DNA of 64,000 nt, from assembly GCA_024742475.1 (NCBI GenBank), contig JANSYI010000019.1:62001-126000 (forward strand), in the 5' to 3' direction. Each line of letters begins with the position of its first letter. Position 1 is the stretch's first letter. The DNA is from a bacterium. Its GTDB lineage: Bacteria; Myxococcota_A; Polyangia; Nannocystales; Nannocystaceae. The translations under genes and the position numbers were made by a program. Below are positions 8,197 to 16,337 of this stretch, piece by piece. Under the pieces are notes generated by a model that saw only the letters and a list, made by a program, of their open reading frames with translations, was not told the DNA's origin and ran no database searches.

Positions 8197-8961
8197 CTAG
8201 AACGTCGCTTCGGATCGCTCGGCTTCGCGGGCTCGGGCTCGCTTGCCGTCGCCGAAGTACCAGCCGAGGCCGAAGGTGAACATGGCCCGCCAGCGGCGCT
8301 CGTTGATGTCGAAGTGCTGCGTGCGGCCGTTGACGCCCGAGATGCGCAGCAGAATCGAGAACTCGCCGGCACCGGGGGCCGACTCGCGGCGCCGGTGCAC
8401 GCGCGTGGTGATCGAGACCTCGCCACTGATGTGGTGCGCGTTGCTCAGGATCGGCTGCCCCAGGCCGCCGCGGACCTCGGAGGTGGCGTCCTTGTTTTGC
8501 ACGGGCGCGCCGAGGAACCCGTACCCCGCCGCGACGCCGAACATGCGGCCCTGAAACCCCGAGAAGATCTGGGGGTGGATGATGAGCGGCATGGCCTCGA
8601 CGGTGTTGCCGGGGTTGCCTCCGATGGCGAGGCTGGGCCGCACCATCACGTACTTGCCGATGCGGGCCTGGTAGGCGAAGTCGAGCTGCAGGGGGATCAG
8701 GTGGAAGCGCTGCACCTCCCCAGAGTCCTCGTCGATGGCCGAGCTCAGGCGCATGTACTCGAGCTGGACCCCGAGCCGGAATCTGTGCTTGCGGGGCAGG
8801 GGGCGTCGGCGCGGGTCGAAGAAGCCTTCTGCGAGCTCGTCGTCCGCGCTCTTGGAGCCGACGTCGTTGGGCGCCGTGTCGGCCGCGCGGGCGTGGGCAG
8901 CGGCAGGGGCCCCGAGGCAAGCCAGGCCGAGCGCCAGCGCGCCGGAACGGAAACACCGCAC
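8197..8961 (-). CDS. Secreted/outer-membrane protein of unknown function
   Basis: 254 residues. A signal peptide (ALALGLACLGAPAAAHA) precedes a charged linker and a beta-rich domain with alternating hydrophobic strands (FRLGVQLEYMRLSS, YVMVRPSLAIGG, RAMFTFGLGWYFG). This resembles a small outer-membrane barrel. The GTG start is supported by a TTGACA/17/AATGGT promoter ending 6 bases before it; the only nearby ATG is out of frame and hits a stop at once. No named family is recognised. Confidence 0.6.
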   Translation of the reverse strand: MRCFRSGALALGLACLGAPAAAHARAADTAPNDVGSKSADDELAEGFFDPRRRPLPRKHRFRLGVQLEYMRLSSAIDEDSGEVQRFHLIPLQLDFAYQARIGKYVMVRPSLAIGGNPGNTVEAMPLIIHPQIFSGFQGRMFGVAAGYGFLGAPVQNKDATSEVRGGLGQPILSNAHHISGEVSITTRVHRRRESAPGAGEFSILLRISGVNGRTQHFDINERRWRAMFTFGLGWYFGDGKRARAREAERSEATF

Positions 8962-8967
8962 GCTCAG

Positions 8968-8996
8968 ACCATTGTCGCGGTGGCGGGGATTGTCAA
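8968..8996 (-). promoter_or_regulatory. TTGACA-17-AATGGT promoter, leaderless
   Basis: On the minus strand a perfect -35 TTGACA (8991-8996), a 17-base spacer and AATGGT (8968-8973) end 6 bases before GTG 8961. It is the clearest case in the window where a full promoter points at the start codon itself. Confidence 0.55.
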
Positions 8997-9043
8997 ATCC
9001 GTGGGGATGGGCCGCGGCGCTCCTGGCACGCGCCGCGTCCGGT

Positions 9044-9694
9044 TCAGGCGGCGACGTTTGGCGCAGCTGGCGCGGTGTGTCGCCGTCGCGGGAGCTGCTC
9101 GGCGTCGTAGCCACGTGCGACCCACAGCGCCTCCACCGTGTCGGCGACACGCCGCAGCGCGATGGCGTGAGCGACCGACACCAGCCCGTACGCGCCGGTG
9201 AAGACGCCAAGGCCCCACGCCTGCGGGTCGAGCCCCACGAGCACCGCCACCACGAGCACGACGGCGTTGAGCAGGATTGCGAACCGTGCCGTCTCTCGGG
9301 CTCGCTGCACCGCGGTGGGCTCGGCCCGCAGCAGCGCGGGGCCCAAGCCCCAGATGCGCGCCGCGAGCATGCATCCGGGGATGCCGACCAAGCCGATGCC
9401 GTACATGATCGTGCCGCCCGCGGCCGCGAGGGCTCCGGGGATCAGCATCTGACCCATGCCGATCGACCACAGGGCGACCGCGCGAACGTGCAGCGGGGCG
9501 CGGGGGCGCAGCTGCGGGCCGACGTAGGCGTGCGCGGCCGGCTCGGTGCCTCGAAAGCTGGCCCCGGGTGCGGCCTCGGCGTGCACGTAGGCGACGTCGC
9601 GCACCCAGGCGCTCCGGTTGCCGCGCTCGCACACGATGTAGGTCGCGGCCTGCACGGTGGCGAACACGAGGGCGAAGGCGACGAAGGCTTCCAT
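9044..9694 (-). CDS. Integral membrane protein of unknown function
   Basis: 216 residues from ATG 9694. Hydrophobic segments lie at the N terminus (AFVAFALVFATVQAATYIV), in the middle (GALAAAGGTIMYGIGLVGIPG) and near residue 150 (ILLNAVVLVVAVLVGL), with one more after it. The C-terminal end is charged and probably cytoplasmic. A GTG at 9730 would add 12 residues. ATG 9694 is preferred because TACGAC lies 7 bases upstream, close to the start-proximal box seen at many other genes here, and the protein then begins at its first membrane segment. No family is recognised. Confidence 0.5.
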   Translation of the reverse strand: MEAFVAFALVFATVQAATYIVCERGNRSAWVRDVAYVHAEAAPGASFRGTEPAAHAYVGPQLRPRAPLHVRAVALWSIGMGQMLIPGALAAAGGTIMYGIGLVGIPGCMLAARIWGLGPALLRAEPTAVQRARETARFAILLNAVVLVVAVLVGLDPQAWGLGVFTGAYGLVSVAHAIALRRVADTVEALWVARGYDAEQLPRRRHTAPAAPNVAA

Positions 9695-9781
9695 CACCCA
9701 AGTCGTACCGCGCCCGAGCGGGGCCGCCACGCCGTTCGATCCCCGTTTGCGGCCGCTCGGGAGGAACGCGGCGAGCGGGGG

Positions 9782-10321
9782 TCAGTCGGCGGGCTCGACC
9801 GTGCAGCTCTGCCAGTCGACGTTGCCGGTGGCCTGCATGAACACCTTGATGTTCTCGGTGGCCGTGCGCGCGTAGACCTTGTGGTGCAGGCGGCCGTTGC
9901 TCGCGGGCGTCGTGCTCTGCTGCCGGACGTACTTACCGCCCGCGTAGTCCATCGTCAGGATCGAGCGGCGTCCGCTGAACTGGCAGGAGATGTCGTATTC
10001 GGTGGCCTTCTCGGCCCGAAAGTGGAGCCAAAGCTGCGTGTGCTTGTCCATCAGCACCTTGTTCTTGGTCGTCTCGATCCGGGGCGCGCGGTGAACGTCC
10101 ATCGACACCCCGCTTTGCTGCAGCGCGCGGGGAGTGAGCGTGACTCGGCTCTTCAGGCCCGCGGTGAGGATGCCGGGCTTGGGCGTGGGCTTGGTGTGCG
10201 GGAGCTTTTGGGGGCTGATTGGGCCCTTGGGGAACTTGGGCGCCGCGATGGCGGAGGAGCCGGCCACCAGAGCGACACCGAGGCCGATACCGACGAAGAG
10301 CGAACGAAGCGAGGCGGTCAT
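9782..10321 (-). CDS. Secreted hypothetical protein
   Basis: 179 residues with a signal peptide (residues 1-27, ending SSAIAAPKF), a Pro/Lys-rich segment (PKGPISPQKLPHTKPTPKPG) and a compact C-terminal domain of about 110 residues. Two cysteines in that domain (ISCQF, DWQSCTV) probably form a disulfide. A near-consensus TACCAC lies 6 bases before the ATG. It sits between a cyclase-like gene and a membrane-protein gene on the same strand without overlap. Function unknown. Confidence 0.55.
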   Translation of the reverse strand: MTASLRSLFVGIGLGVALVAGSSAIAAPKFPKGPISPQKLPHTKPTPKPGILTAGLKSRVTLTPRALQQSGVSMDVHRAPRIETTKNKVLMDKHTQLWLHFRAEKATEYDISCQFSGRRSILTMDYAGGKYVRQQSTTPASNGRLHHKVYARTATENIKVFMQATGNVDWQSCTVEPAD

Positions 10322-10365
10322 GCTCCGGTGGTACCGGCCGGGCAGGTTGCGTTCCCTGGGACCGC

Positions 10366-10980
10366 TCAGCTCGGGTCGCGCTGCACCGAGACGAACGCGA
10401 TGTCGACGCCGGAGATCTGGGCGCTGCGCTGCGTCGCCGTCCACCCCGCCGGGAGGACCACGCCACTGGCCGCCTCCTGGGTCACGAACACCTCGCCTGC
10501 GTCCGCGAGGTCCTCGCCCAGCTTCGAGGCGAGGTTGACCGGGTCGCCGTAGAACTCCTCGCCGTCGAGATCGAGCAGCCGTCCCCACGCGATGCCGATC
10601 GAGACCGCCACGGAGTCGTTGCGGGGCGCGTCCGCGAAGCTGCGCTGGCAGGTCTCCTGAATCTCGATGGCGGCGTCGAGCGCCGCCTGCGTCGTCTCGA
10701 ACATCGCGTACACGTTGTCCGCCTCGGTCTTGACCAGCTGCCCGCCGGGCGCGGCGTCGATGATCGGCAGCACCAGCGCGTGCATGCGATGGATGAGCCC
10801 GAGGAAGTGGATGATGCCCTCGGCCTGCGTGATGCGAGAAAAGCCCGACATGTCGAGGATCAGCACCGCGGCGTCCCGCTCGTACCGCGCACGGATCTTC
10901 GCGTCGACCTCCGCCCGCGCCTGTGCGTCGGCGGCCCGTTCGCGCTCGCGCAAGAGCGCCGTGAAGCCCTCGTTCTCCAC
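10366..10980 (-). CDS. Stand-alone class III adenylate/guanylate cyclase-like protein
   Basis: 204 residues, essentially one cyclase homology domain. LILDMSGFSRI carries the first metal Asp, and KTEADNVYAMF is the second metal-binding segment (families usually have KxxGD; here the Gly is Ala). EEFYGDPVNLASKLGED corresponds to the G-x-x-VN-x-A-x-(R/K)-L block that includes the transition-state Asn. No sensor or membrane domain is present. The start is GTG 10980, with TACCCT 7 bases upstream. Whether it makes cAMP or cGMP, or is inactive, cannot be told from the sequence. Confidence 0.7.
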   Translation of the reverse strand: MENEGFTALLRERERAADAQARAEVDAKIRARYERDAAVLILDMSGFSRITQAEGIIHFLGLIHRMHALVLPIIDAAPGGQLVKTEADNVYAMFETTQAALDAAIEIQETCQRSFADAPRNDSVAVSIGIAWGRLLDLDGEEFYGDPVNLASKLGEDLADAGEVFVTQEAASGVVLPAGWTATQRSAQISGVDIAFVSVQRDPS

Positions 10981-10987
10981 GCCCCGC

Positions 10988-10993
10988 AGGGTA
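10988..10993 (-). promoter_or_regulatory. TACCCT -10-like box for the cyclase-like gene
   Basis: On the minus strand TACCCT is followed by 7 bases and GTG 10980; no ribosome binding site lies between. Confidence 0.45.
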
Positions 10994-11138
10994 TCAGGGG
11001 CGCGCAACTTCCCAAACGGGCGCGATGTTGGGCCACGGGCCGGCTCGAGCCGCGCAAAGCCGCCGCATCCGGACGTTCCGGGGCCTTGGCGAATCCGGGG
11101 CGGCGCAGGGACACCCGGCACGCCAACGCGACTTCACG

Positions 11139-11144
11139 TAGGAT
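11139..11144 (+). promoter_or_regulatory. TAGGAT -10-like box for the lipoprotein gene at 11.15 kb
   Basis: TAGGAT is followed by 6 bases and ATG 11151, with no Shine-Dalgarno sequence. Confidence 0.45.
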
Positions 11145-11150
11145 CAGACG

Positions 11151-11882
11151 ATGCGGAGTTCGTTCGCCTGGGTCGTCACGCTCCTGTATGGCTGCGTAGC
11201 GTCGGGTTGTGCCCCTCGCGTGGTTGGCTCGGACGGCGACCGCGGTGATGAAGGCAGCTCGACGGGTATCATGCCTGGCGAGGACCTCTCGACGGGGGTC
11301 GCGGAACCACCACCGCCCGAGCCGGACGACGACGGGCCGCTGCCGCCACCCCAAGGAACGACGACCGGGGGCTTTGGGTCCTCAGGGAGCTCGGGCGGCT
11401 TGCCCTCCGGGATGCTCGAGCCCGGAGATCCGAGCGCGTGCCTGACCGGCGGCAACGTGCTCATCCTGCACGGGAGCCAGGACGACTACATCCACCCGGG
11501 GTACGAGGAACTTCCGGCCGGAGAGTGGACGGTGACGGTGGGCGGGTCGCCGCTCGACGAGGTCGAGCTCTCCTATCGCTTCGACGAGGTTGGCGAGGAC
11601 TTTCGAAGCTGGAGGGTCTGGGTGCGGACGTCGCTCGTCCCGGCCCCGCTCGAGGTTGGACCCTACGAGGGCGCCCAGCGGGCGCCGTTTGAGGATGACG
11701 GACGCCCGGGCCTGTCGGTCAGCGGGGACGGTCGCGGCTGCAACCGCCTGTCGGGGTCGTTCGAAGTGCACGAGCTCGCGGTCGAGAACGACGCCCTGCA
11801 GGCCATCACAGCGACCTGGTCTCAGTACTGCGAGCTCGGCGATCCGGTTTTGCTCGGGTGCGTGCACTGGGAAGCGGGCTAG
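11151..11882 (+). CDS. Lipoprotein with Ser/Gly/Pro linker, unknown function
   Basis: 243 residues. Signal peptide with lipobox ASGC, then a disordered linker (GSSTGIMPGEDLSTGVAEPP and a GGFGSSGSSGG stretch), and from about residue 95 a compact domain with four cysteines (SACLTGG, GRGCNRL, QYCELG, LGCVHW) that could make two disulfides. The pattern is typical of myxobacterial surface lipoproteins. It reads toward the repeat-rich gap at 11.9-12.3 kb. No family is recognised. Confidence 0.6.
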   Translation: MRSSFAWVVTLLYGCVASGCAPRVVGSDGDRGDEGSSTGIMPGEDLSTGVAEPPPPEPDDDGPLPPPQGTTTGGFGSSGSSGGLPSGMLEPGDPSACLTGGNVLILHGSQDDYIHPGYEELPAGEWTVTVGGSPLDEVELSYRFDEVGEDFRSWRVWVRTSLVPAPLEVGPYEGAQRAPFEDDGRPGLSVSGDGRGCNRLSGSFEVHELAVENDALQAITATWSQYCELGDPVLLGCVHWEAG

Positions 11883-11935
11883 GATCCTCGCGGCACGCGG
11901 AGGGGACGGGCGCGACGATCTGGGAGTCGGCCGTC

Positions 11936-11980
11936 TTCAAACGCGTCAGGCGTTGGCGCGTTTCAAATGCGTCAGGCGTT
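11936..11980. repeat. Two-copy direct repeat
   Basis: TTCAAACGCGTCAGGCGTT (11936-11954) recurs as TTCAAATGCGTCAGGCGTT (11962-11980) with one mismatch and a 26-base period. The core GCGTCAGG occurs again inverted as CCTGACGC near 12022. Confidence 0.8.
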
Positions 11981-11990
11981 CTCGTATCTC

Positions 11991-12014
11991 AGATGCGACA
12001 ACGTTGTCGCATCT
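11991..12014. repeat. 24-bp perfect palindrome
   Basis: The half-site AGATGCGACAAC is followed immediately by its exact reverse complement. With no loop it is more like a dimer-protein binding site than a terminator. Confidence 0.85.
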
Positions 12015-12085
12015 TGCAGCCCTGACGCCGCCCGCGGCTCCACAACGTGCCGAGCGGAGACATTGCGGCGCGTTGGCTACAGAGG

Positions 12086-12261
12086 CTAGTCGACCTCGAT
12101 CTGGAAGGACTGCATCGCCGAGCGGTCGTCGGTTTCGATGACCAGCGTGTGCGCGGGATCTCGCTCGACCTCCACGCATGCCCCGGATGCTCCACCCGTT
12201 CACGCTCGAGCGCGCTCAGCTCCGGGTCGAGCGGGTTTCGATCGAGCCAGTTCGGCCCGCC
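12086..12261 (-). pseudogene. Possible small gene relic downstream of mqnP
   Basis: Directly after the mqnP stop, the same frame reads GGPNWLDRNPLDPELSALER. The stretch before TAG 12086 reads in another frame as VERDPAHTLVIETDD followed by RSAMQSFQIEVD. Both look like genuine protein but need a frameshift near 12190-12200 to join, and no convincing start exists. It could be a frameshifted small gene, a sequencing error or chance. Confidence 0.25.
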
Positions 12262-13164
12262 TCACCCCAGCCACACGTCGATCAGCGTACACGCCAAATA
12301 CGCCAGCGAGATGTAGCCGTTGACGTCGAAGAACGCTTTGCCGAGCTTGGACAGATCCCCAGGCCGAACCAGCCAGTGCTCGATTGCCAGCAACCCGCCG
12401 ATGAGCGCGACGCCGAAGGCATGCGGCCAGCCTAGGCCGGCGCACAGATGCAGCGCAACGAGCATGCCGACGGTGACCAGGTGAAGACCGCCGCTGATCC
12501 ACAGCGCCCCGAGCACGCCGAAGCGAGCGGGGATCGAGTGCAGGCCGACCTTCTTGTCGAAGTCCATGTCGCCGAGGCTGTAGAGCACGTCGAAGCCGGC
12601 GACCCAGGTGGCGACGGCGAGCATGAGCAGGCCGGGGGTGATGAAGCCCTGCAGCGAGCCCGTCACGGCGACCCAGGCTCCGGCGGGGGCGAGCGCCAGG
12701 GCGACGCCCAAGATGAGGTGGCTGGACCAGGAGAAGCGCTTGAAGAGGCTGTAGCCGCCGATGACCAGCAGGCACAGCGGAGAGAGCAGCAGGGGCAGGC
12801 GGCCCAGCATCGCGGAGCTGAACACGAACAGGCCCGCCGAGCCGAGGGTGAGGCCCCACGCTGTGCCGACTCCGACGACGCCGGCGGGAATCTCCCGGTC
12901 GGCGGTGCGGGGGTTCATGGCGTCCCACTTGCGGTCGACGATCCGGTTGAAGCCCATCGCGGCCGTGCGCGCGCCGGTGAACGCCAGCACGATCCACACC
13001 AGCCGCATGAGCGTGAGCCCCTCGCCGCCGTGTTCCAGCGACCACGCGTGGGCCAAGGCCGTGGACGCGAGCGCGAAGGGCAGGCCGAAGATGGTGTGAG
13101 ACAGCCGCACCATCCGCCCGAACGCGGCGAGGGTGGACCACAGCGAGCCGTTGCGTGCGTTCAT
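12262..13164 (-). CDS. mqnP: UbiA-type prenyltransferase of the futalosine menaquinone pathway
   Basis: 300 residues, polytopic. Probably prenylates 1,4-dihydroxy-6-naphthoate or a close intermediate in the membrane. NRIVDRKWDAMNPRT contains the first Asp-rich prenyl-diphosphate/Mg site, and DVLYSLGDMDFDKKVGLHSIP is the second. The start ATG overlaps the stop of the MqnA-MqnC gene by four bases (ATGA). As last gene of an operon with mqnE, mqnA/mqnC, ubiX and menG it is best called MqnP rather than a ubiquinone enzyme; that assignment rests on context. Confidence 0.88.
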   Translation of the reverse strand: MNARNGSLWSTLAAFGRMVRLSHTIFGLPFALASTALAHAWSLEHGGEGLTLMRLVWIVLAFTGARTAAMGFNRIVDRKWDAMNPRTADREIPAGVVGVGTAWGLTLGSAGLFVFSSAMLGRLPLLLSPLCLLVIGGYSLFKRFSWSSHLILGVALALAPAGAWVAVTGSLQGFITPGLLMLAVATWVAGFDVLYSLGDMDFDKKVGLHSIPARFGVLGALWISGGLHLVTVGMLVALHLCAGLGWPHAFGVALIGGLLAIEHWLVRPGDLSKLGKAFFDVNGYISLAYLACTLIDVWLG

Positions 13165-15149
13165 GCGCTGAGCCGGTCGTACTGCATGTTGCGGCGGCTG
13201 GGGGTGAAGCCGGCGTGCCGGATGTGGTGCTCGATCTGCTCGGCGGTGAGCATGAAGTGCGCGCCCGCCTGCGAGACCACGTTCTCCTCGATCATCACCG
13301 AGCCGAAGTCGTTGGCGCCGAAGCGCAGCGCGACCTCCCCGATCTCGGGGCCGAGGGTGGGCCAGCTGACCTGAATGTTGGGGATGTTGTCGAGGTAGAG
13401 CCGCGCAAGGGCTTGCATGCGCAGGTATCTCCACGCGGAGGTGTCGTCGCGCAGGCGTAGGCTGGTGCCGGCGGCCTGGAACGGCCACACGATGAACGCG
13501 GTGAAGCGCCCCTGGGGCAGAGTCCCGTCGACTCCGCGCGAGAGCGCCAGGTCCTGCGTCTCGCGCAGGCGATCCATGTGCACCAGGGCGTGCTCGGCCG
13601 TCTCCTGAAAGCCAAACACCATGGTGCACGTGGTCTTGATGCCCAGCTCGTGGGCGACCTTCATCACCTCGATCCACTCGTCGGTGGAGTTCTTGAACGG
13701 CGAGATCCGGTTGCGGATGTCGTCGTGCAGCATCTCGGCGCCGCCGCCGGGCAGGGAATCGAGGCCCGCCGTGCGAAGGCGCGTGAGCACCTCTCGGACC
13801 GGCAGGTCTTCGAGGTGCGCGATGTGGATGATCTCGGTGGGCGAGAGCGCGTGCATACGCAGGTCGAAGTTGGCCTTCGTCCAGCGGAAGAAGTCCTCGT
13901 ACCACTCGATGCCCAGCTCCGGGTTGAGCCCGCCTTGCAGCAGGATCTGCACGCCGCCGAGCGCCTCGGTCTCGCGGAACTTCTGCGCCAGCACCTCGCG
14001 ACTGAGCACGTAGCCGCCCTCTTTGCCCGGCGGGCGGTAGAAGTTGCAGAACTGGCAGCGTGCCGTGCAGACGTTGGTGTAGTTGACGTTGCGGTCGATG
14101 ATGTACGTGACCACGCCCTCGGGGTGCAGGGCCTGGCGGCGGGCATCGGCGGCCTCGCCCAGCGCGAACAGGTCGGCGTTGTCGTAGAGGTACAGCCCCT
14201 CGGCGAAGCTCAGCCGCTCTCCGGTGGCGCCCTTGGCCAGGATTGTCTCGACGTTCAGGGGCTGCGTCGAGGCGCGCGCCTGCTCGGCGACCTCGTAGCG
14301 CGCGCCCTTGAAGTGCACGTGTACGGTGTCCCCTTCGGCCAGGCCGGGGATCGTGACCGCGCCGCAGGCGTGCGCGCGGGTGAGGAACTCGACCAGGCCC
14401 TCGCGCTCGTAGCTGTCGAAGTCGAAGCGGATCGTCTTGCGCAGATAGTTGGCGTACGCGTTGGTGGACAGCGCCTCGCGACCCTCGGCGAGCACGCTCC
14501 TGCGGTAGGTCTGCGCGTGCTGCTCGGCGAACTTGAGCCCGCGAACCTTGGCGGCCTGCAGCGCCTTCACGTGGGCGTCGGTGAGCACGCCGGGCTTGGC
14601 GGCCCAAAACGCGAACACCATCGGAAGCCCGGTGAGCTGAAACCACGCCGAGCTCAGGTCGGTGACGTGGGGGAACTGCTCGCCAAGGCCGAACGCCGCG
14701 TCGCCGATGACCAGCGCGCACGTGGTGCCGGTGACCGCGGGCGCGCCTTCACCGTGCGGGGTGGGGGTGAGGGCGGGGGAGAGGCCCTTGGCGTGCAGCA
14801 GCACTTTCAAGAGCGCAACCGAGGTGCGACTGGCCCCATCGAGCAGAATCTCGGTGGCCTCCTCGAGCGGGCAGTGACCGATGACCACCACCGTCTCGAC
14901 CGCGCCGCGGGCCGCGATCGCCAGCTCGGGCACCACCTCGAGCTCGGGCATCTGCGCGTAGGCGCCCACGGGCAGCAGCGCCAGGTCGGCCTCTCCAGAC
15001 TCGAGCGCCGCTGCACACGCCGAGGGCAGCGCCTCGTGGATCTCGAACAGCGGCTCCCCGTCGTCGCCGACGGGCTTCATCGTCTCGAGCGGAGCATACA
15101 GCGGCCGCGCGTTGAGGAACTGAACGGCCCAGAGTTTGAGCGTGGTCAT
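13161..15149 (-). CDS. mqnA/mqnC: MqnA-MqnC fusion: chorismate dehydratase plus dehypoxanthine futalosine cyclase
   Basis: 662 residues, one uninterrupted frame. Residues 1 to ~285 match MqnA, which turns chorismate into 3-enolpyruvylbenzoate (FLNARPLY, LPSACAAALESGEADLALLPV, SRTSVALLKVLL). From ~295 to the end it matches MqnC, the radical-SAM enzyme that cyclises dehypoxanthine futalosine; the Fe-S cysteines are C361, C365 and C368 in NVCTARCQFCNFYRPPG, and LPGGGAEMLHD lies downstream. The two activities are pathway steps separated by MqnE and MqnB, and are normally separate proteins. AGGAG lies 7 bases before the ATG, and the mqnE stop is 9 bases upstream. Confidence 0.9.
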   Translation of the reverse strand: MTTLKLWAVQFLNARPLYAPLETMKPVGDDGEPLFEIHEALPSACAAALESGEADLALLPVGAYAQMPELEVVPELAIAARGAVETVVVIGHCPLEEATEILLDGASRTSVALLKVLLHAKGLSPALTPTPHGEGAPAVTGTTCALVIGDAAFGLGEQFPHVTDLSSAWFQLTGLPMVFAFWAAKPGVLTDAHVKALQAAKVRGLKFAEQHAQTYRRSVLAEGREALSTNAYANYLRKTIRFDFDSYEREGLVEFLTRAHACGAVTIPGLAEGDTVHVHFKGARYEVAEQARASTQPLNVETILAKGATGERLSFAEGLYLYDNADLFALGEAADARRQALHPEGVVTYIIDRNVNYTNVCTARCQFCNFYRPPGKEGGYVLSREVLAQKFRETEALGGVQILLQGGLNPELGIEWYEDFFRWTKANFDLRMHALSPTEIIHIAHLEDLPVREVLTRLRTAGLDSLPGGGAEMLHDDIRNRISPFKNSTDEWIEVMKVAHELGIKTTCTMVFGFQETAEHALVHMDRLRETQDLALSRGVDGTLPQGRFTAFIVWPFQAAGTSLRLRDDTSAWRYLRMQALARLYLDNIPNIQVSWPTLGPEIGEVALRFGANDFGSVMIEENVVSQAGAHFMLTAEQIEHHIRHAGFTPSRRNMQYDRLSA

Positions 15150-15158
15150 GCGTGACTC

Positions 15159-16337
15159 CTATTGCAGTACGGGCAACTTGTGGCTGCTGAAGGGCATCGA
15201 GGCGTGCTCGACTCGGGTGCCGGGCAGCTTTTCGCCGTCGTCTTCCCACAGCACGTTGTAGAGCGTGTCGCGCTCGACCGCGGTGCGGCCGGCCTCGCGA
15301 ATCAAGCGAACCAGGTTGTTGCGCGTCAGCGCCTGGGGGGTGTCCGCTCCGGCCATGTGGTAGATCTTTTCTTCCTGCACGGTGCCGTCGATGTCGTCGA
15401 CGCCGAAGCTCTGGGCGATCTGAGCGGTCTTGATGCCGATCATCACCCAGTAGGCCTTGATGTGATCGATGTTGTTCATCATCAGGCGACCGACAGCATA
15501 GGTGCGCAGGTCGTCGACGCCGGTGGGGCCGGGCAGCTTGGCCATCGCGTTGCCGTCGGGGTGGAAGGCCAGCGGAATGAAGGTCTGAAATCCGCCGGTC
15601 TCGTCCTGCAGCGCGCGCAACCGTAGCATGTGGTCCACGCGCTCCTCGATGGTCTCGATGGTGCCGTAGAGCATGGTGCAGTTGGTGCGCAAGCCCAGGT
15701 TGTGGGCGGTGCGATGCACCTCGAGCCACTGCTCGGCGGTGGCTTTGTCGTCGCACAGCTTCTTGCGGGCCCGAGGATGGAAGATCTCCGCGCCGCCGCC
15801 GGGCATCGAGCCCAGGCCGGCCTCCATCAGGGCCTTCAGCACCTCGGCGTAGGTCATCCCGTACTTCTCGGAGAAGTAGTGAATCTCGACCGCGGTGAAC
15901 GCCTTGAGGTGAATCGAAGGCTTCTCCTTCTTCAGCACCCGCAGCGTGTCGAGGTACCACTCGAAGGGCTGATCGTGGTGCAGACCCGAGACGATGTGAA
16001 TCTCGGTGACCGGCTGGTCCTTGCGCTCGACCAGCTTGCCGCGAATCTCCTCGAGGCTCATCGTGTACGCGTTGGGCATGCCCGGCTCGAGGCGGGCGAA
16101 GCTGCAGAAGCGGCAGTTGGCCACGCACACGTTGGTGGGGTTGATGTGAAAGTTGATGTTGAAGAACGTCTTGTCGCCGTGGCGATCTTCGCGAACTTCG
16201 TTGGCCAACGACCCCAGCGCGAGCAGGTCGGGGTAGTGATAGAGGAACACCCCATCCTCGAGATCGAGCGGGACGCGGTCGCGGACCTTGCTGGTGATGG
16301 TGCTGAAGCGTTGGCGGTCGGCTTTGGAGACGGTCAT
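15159..16337 (-). CDS. mqnE: Aminofutalosine synthase (radical SAM)
   Basis: 392 residues. Joins S-adenosylmethionine and 3-enolpyruvylbenzoate to make aminofutalosine. The 4Fe-4S cysteines are C71, C75 and C78 in TNVCVANCRFCSFARL. LGSMPGGGAEIFHPRARKK and the C-terminal block GIKTAQIAQSFGVDDIDGTV are typical of MqnE. The ATG overlaps the stop of the preceding MqnE-like stub by four bases. Length is normal for the family. Confidence 0.93.
   Translation of the reverse strand: MTVSKADRQRFSTITSKVRDRVPLDLEDGVFLYHYPDLLALGSLANEVREDRHGDKTFFNINFHINPTNVCVANCRFCSFARLEPGMPNAYTMSLEEIRGKLVERKDQPVTEIHIVSGLHHDQPFEWYLDTLRVLKKEKPSIHLKAFTAVEIHYFSEKYGMTYAEVLKALMEAGLGSMPGGGAEIFHPRARKKLCDDKATAEQWLEVHRTAHNLGLRTNCTMLYGTIETIEERVDHMLRLRALQDETGGFQTFIPLAFHPDGNAMAKLPGPTGVDDLRTYAVGRLMMNNIDHIKAYWVMIGIKTAQIAQSFGVDDIDGTVQEEKIYHMAGADTPQALTRNNLVRLIREAGRTAVERDTLYNVLWEDDGEKLPGTRVEHASMPFSSHKLPVLQ

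Larger units (their letters stand above)
11883..12261. other. Convergent intergenic region with repeats and possible coding relic
   Basis: This 379-base gap lies between two gene ends, so no start is expected, yet it holds a 26-base-period direct repeat (11936-11980), a perfect 24-bp palindrome (11991-12014) and a stretch on the minus strand that reads like broken protein (12086-12261). Confidence 0.6.

Noticed and set aside
9733..9755. GTTCGATCC, a T-loop-like string of a tRNA
   Set aside because: The flanking bases do not form the 5-bp T stem, and no acceptor or anticodon arm can be drawn around it.
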